DNA of 6,980 nt, taken from Clostridiaceae bacterium (GTDB taxonomy: Bacteria > Bacillota > Clostridia > Saccharofermentanales > Fastidiosipilaceae). This document shows, piece by piece, positions 6,620 to 6,980 of the stretch. Location: positions 1-6,980 of the forward strand of contig JAAYZH010000343.1 of NCBI GenBank assembly GCA_012514965.1, read 5' to 3'. Made by a program: the position numbers and the translations under genes. Each line of letters opens with the position of its first letter. The stretch's first letter is position 1. Under the pieces are notes generated by a model, which was not told the origin of the DNA, did no database searches, and saw nothing but the letters and a program-made list of their open reading frames with translations.

Positions 6620-6642
6620 GCGTGCGGCTTCGGGGGCTTTTT
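6614..6642 (+). terminator. Terminator-like hairpin for the DUF1349-GH123 operon
   Basis: The sequence GGAGCCG-CGTG-CGGCTTC (6614-6631) forms a stem of seven pairs, one of them G-U, with a 4-base loop. GGGGGC and five T residues (6638-6642) follow. The T tract is six bases away from this stem. An alternative pairing of AGCC (6616-6619) with GGCT (6635-6638) would place it directly at the stem. It is the best intrinsic-terminator candidate downstream of the operon. Confidence 0.4.
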
Positions 6643-6780
6643 GTCATGGGAAGGTTGTCATAGGAAGGCTTTGTAGGGGAGGCTTGTCAGGGGAGGGTGT
6701 CATGGGAGGGTTGTCTGATGAGGCTTGTCATAGGAGGGTTGTCGAATGAGGCTTGTCATAGGAGGGTTGTCGAATGACAA
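6641..6780. repeat. 14-bp tandem array with 28-bp higher-order period
   Basis: About ten consecutive degenerate monomers of 13-16 bp follow the pattern TTGTCATAGGAGGG. The last four alternate two forms, TTGTCATAGGAGGG (6725-6738, 6753-6766) and TTGTCGAATGAGGC (6739-6752, with TTGTCGAATGAC at 6767). This gives a nearly perfect 28-bp period. A further single monomer, preceded by the same GCTTTTTGTCAT context as the first, stands apart at about 6892-6912. The period is not a multiple of three and no gene is supported. Confidence 0.88.
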
Positions 6781-6980
6781 AAATCGCTGTAATCCGACTG
6801 CTGTGGTTCAATAAAGTCAATTTTTCGCCTCAAATGAGCCGAAAAATGTCAAATCTTCCACTCCCTTGGACCTCTAAACTCGGATTTGGAAGCTTTTTGT
6901 CATAGGAAGGCTCCGAATGTGGCAACTATCGTCGCTGTATGTCTTCTTCGACCGCACTCCAGCCCCCGCCTCACGAATAC
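6781..6980. other. Right-end non-coding region
   Basis: Apart from the 13-bp inverted repeat and the isolated 14-bp-type monomer, these 200 bases contain no supported gene. CTTCCA (6855-6860) and TGGAAG (6887-6892) could pair across a long loop just before CTTTTTG, giving a weak terminator-like arrangement on the plus strand. The sequence from 6913 to the window end shows no recognisable feature. Confidence 0.5.
6820..6847. repeat. 13-bp inverted repeat
   Basis: ATTTTTCGCCTCA (6820-6832) and TGAGCCGAAAAAT (6835-6847) are inverted arms with one mismatch and a 2-base centre. The T run precedes and the A run follows the GC core on both strands, opposite to an intrinsic terminator. It may be a protein-binding dyad or the remnant of an element. 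Confidence 0.6.

Noticed and set aside
6516..6749. 77-residue plus-strand open frame and a minus-strand one at 6326-6586
   Set aside because: They arise from tandem repeats whose periods are not multiples of three, and have no ribosome binding site or recognisable domain.
6439..6780. CRISPR array
   Set aside because: Repeats are directly abutting with no unique spacers of constant length, and no cas gene is present.

Overview
The window looks like bacterial chromosome with tightly packed genes, strong AGGAGG-type ribosome binding sites on most of them, and roughly balanced base composition. The protein families (GPH-type sugar symporter, M20D amidohydrolase, DUF1349, GH123/DUF4091 enzyme without a signal peptide) would suit a carbohydrate-fermenting Firmicute of the Clostridia type. 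That placement is inferred from gene content only, and a spirochaete or other anaerobe cannot be excluded.

Layout. Positions 1-235 are non-coding and carry a 9-bp tandem repeat and a duplicated 52-bp hairpin unit just downstream of the first gene. A GPH-family (MelB-like) sugar:cation symporter gene lies on the minus strand (236-1771). It is followed by a 606-bp divergent intergenic region with a good minus-strand promoter about 320 bp upstream of the symporter start. An M20D-family N-acyl amino acid amidohydrolase (2378-3577, +) comes next. A small MORN-repeat/YwqK-like protein gene on the minus strand (3627-3932) separates it from a two-gene plus-strand operon: a DUF1349 concanavalin-A-like protein (4076-4675) and a GH123/DUF4091-type glycosidase (4713-6386). 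Positions 6387-6980 hold no convincing gene. They contain a long hairpin, a 22-bp-based tandem array, a terminator-like hairpin, a 14-bp-based tandem array and a separate AT-rich inverted repeat.

How the genes may work together. The symporter would import a glycoside or oligosaccharide, and the cytoplasmic GH123-like enzyme, with the adjacent Asp-Glu pair typical of beta-N-acetylgalactosaminidases, would hydrolyse it. The DUF1349 protein is co-transcribed with the enzyme and may bind carbohydrate. The M20D enzyme would deacylate an N-acylated amino acid, and its link to the sugar pathway is unproven. All these proteins lack obvious signal peptides, so the pathway appears to act inside the cell after uptake.

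The most unusual content is non-coding. There are several unrelated tandem repeat families, two with alternating (higher-order) monomers, in the spaces at both ends of the cluster. A short GC-rich motif is shared in inverted orientation between the two ends.
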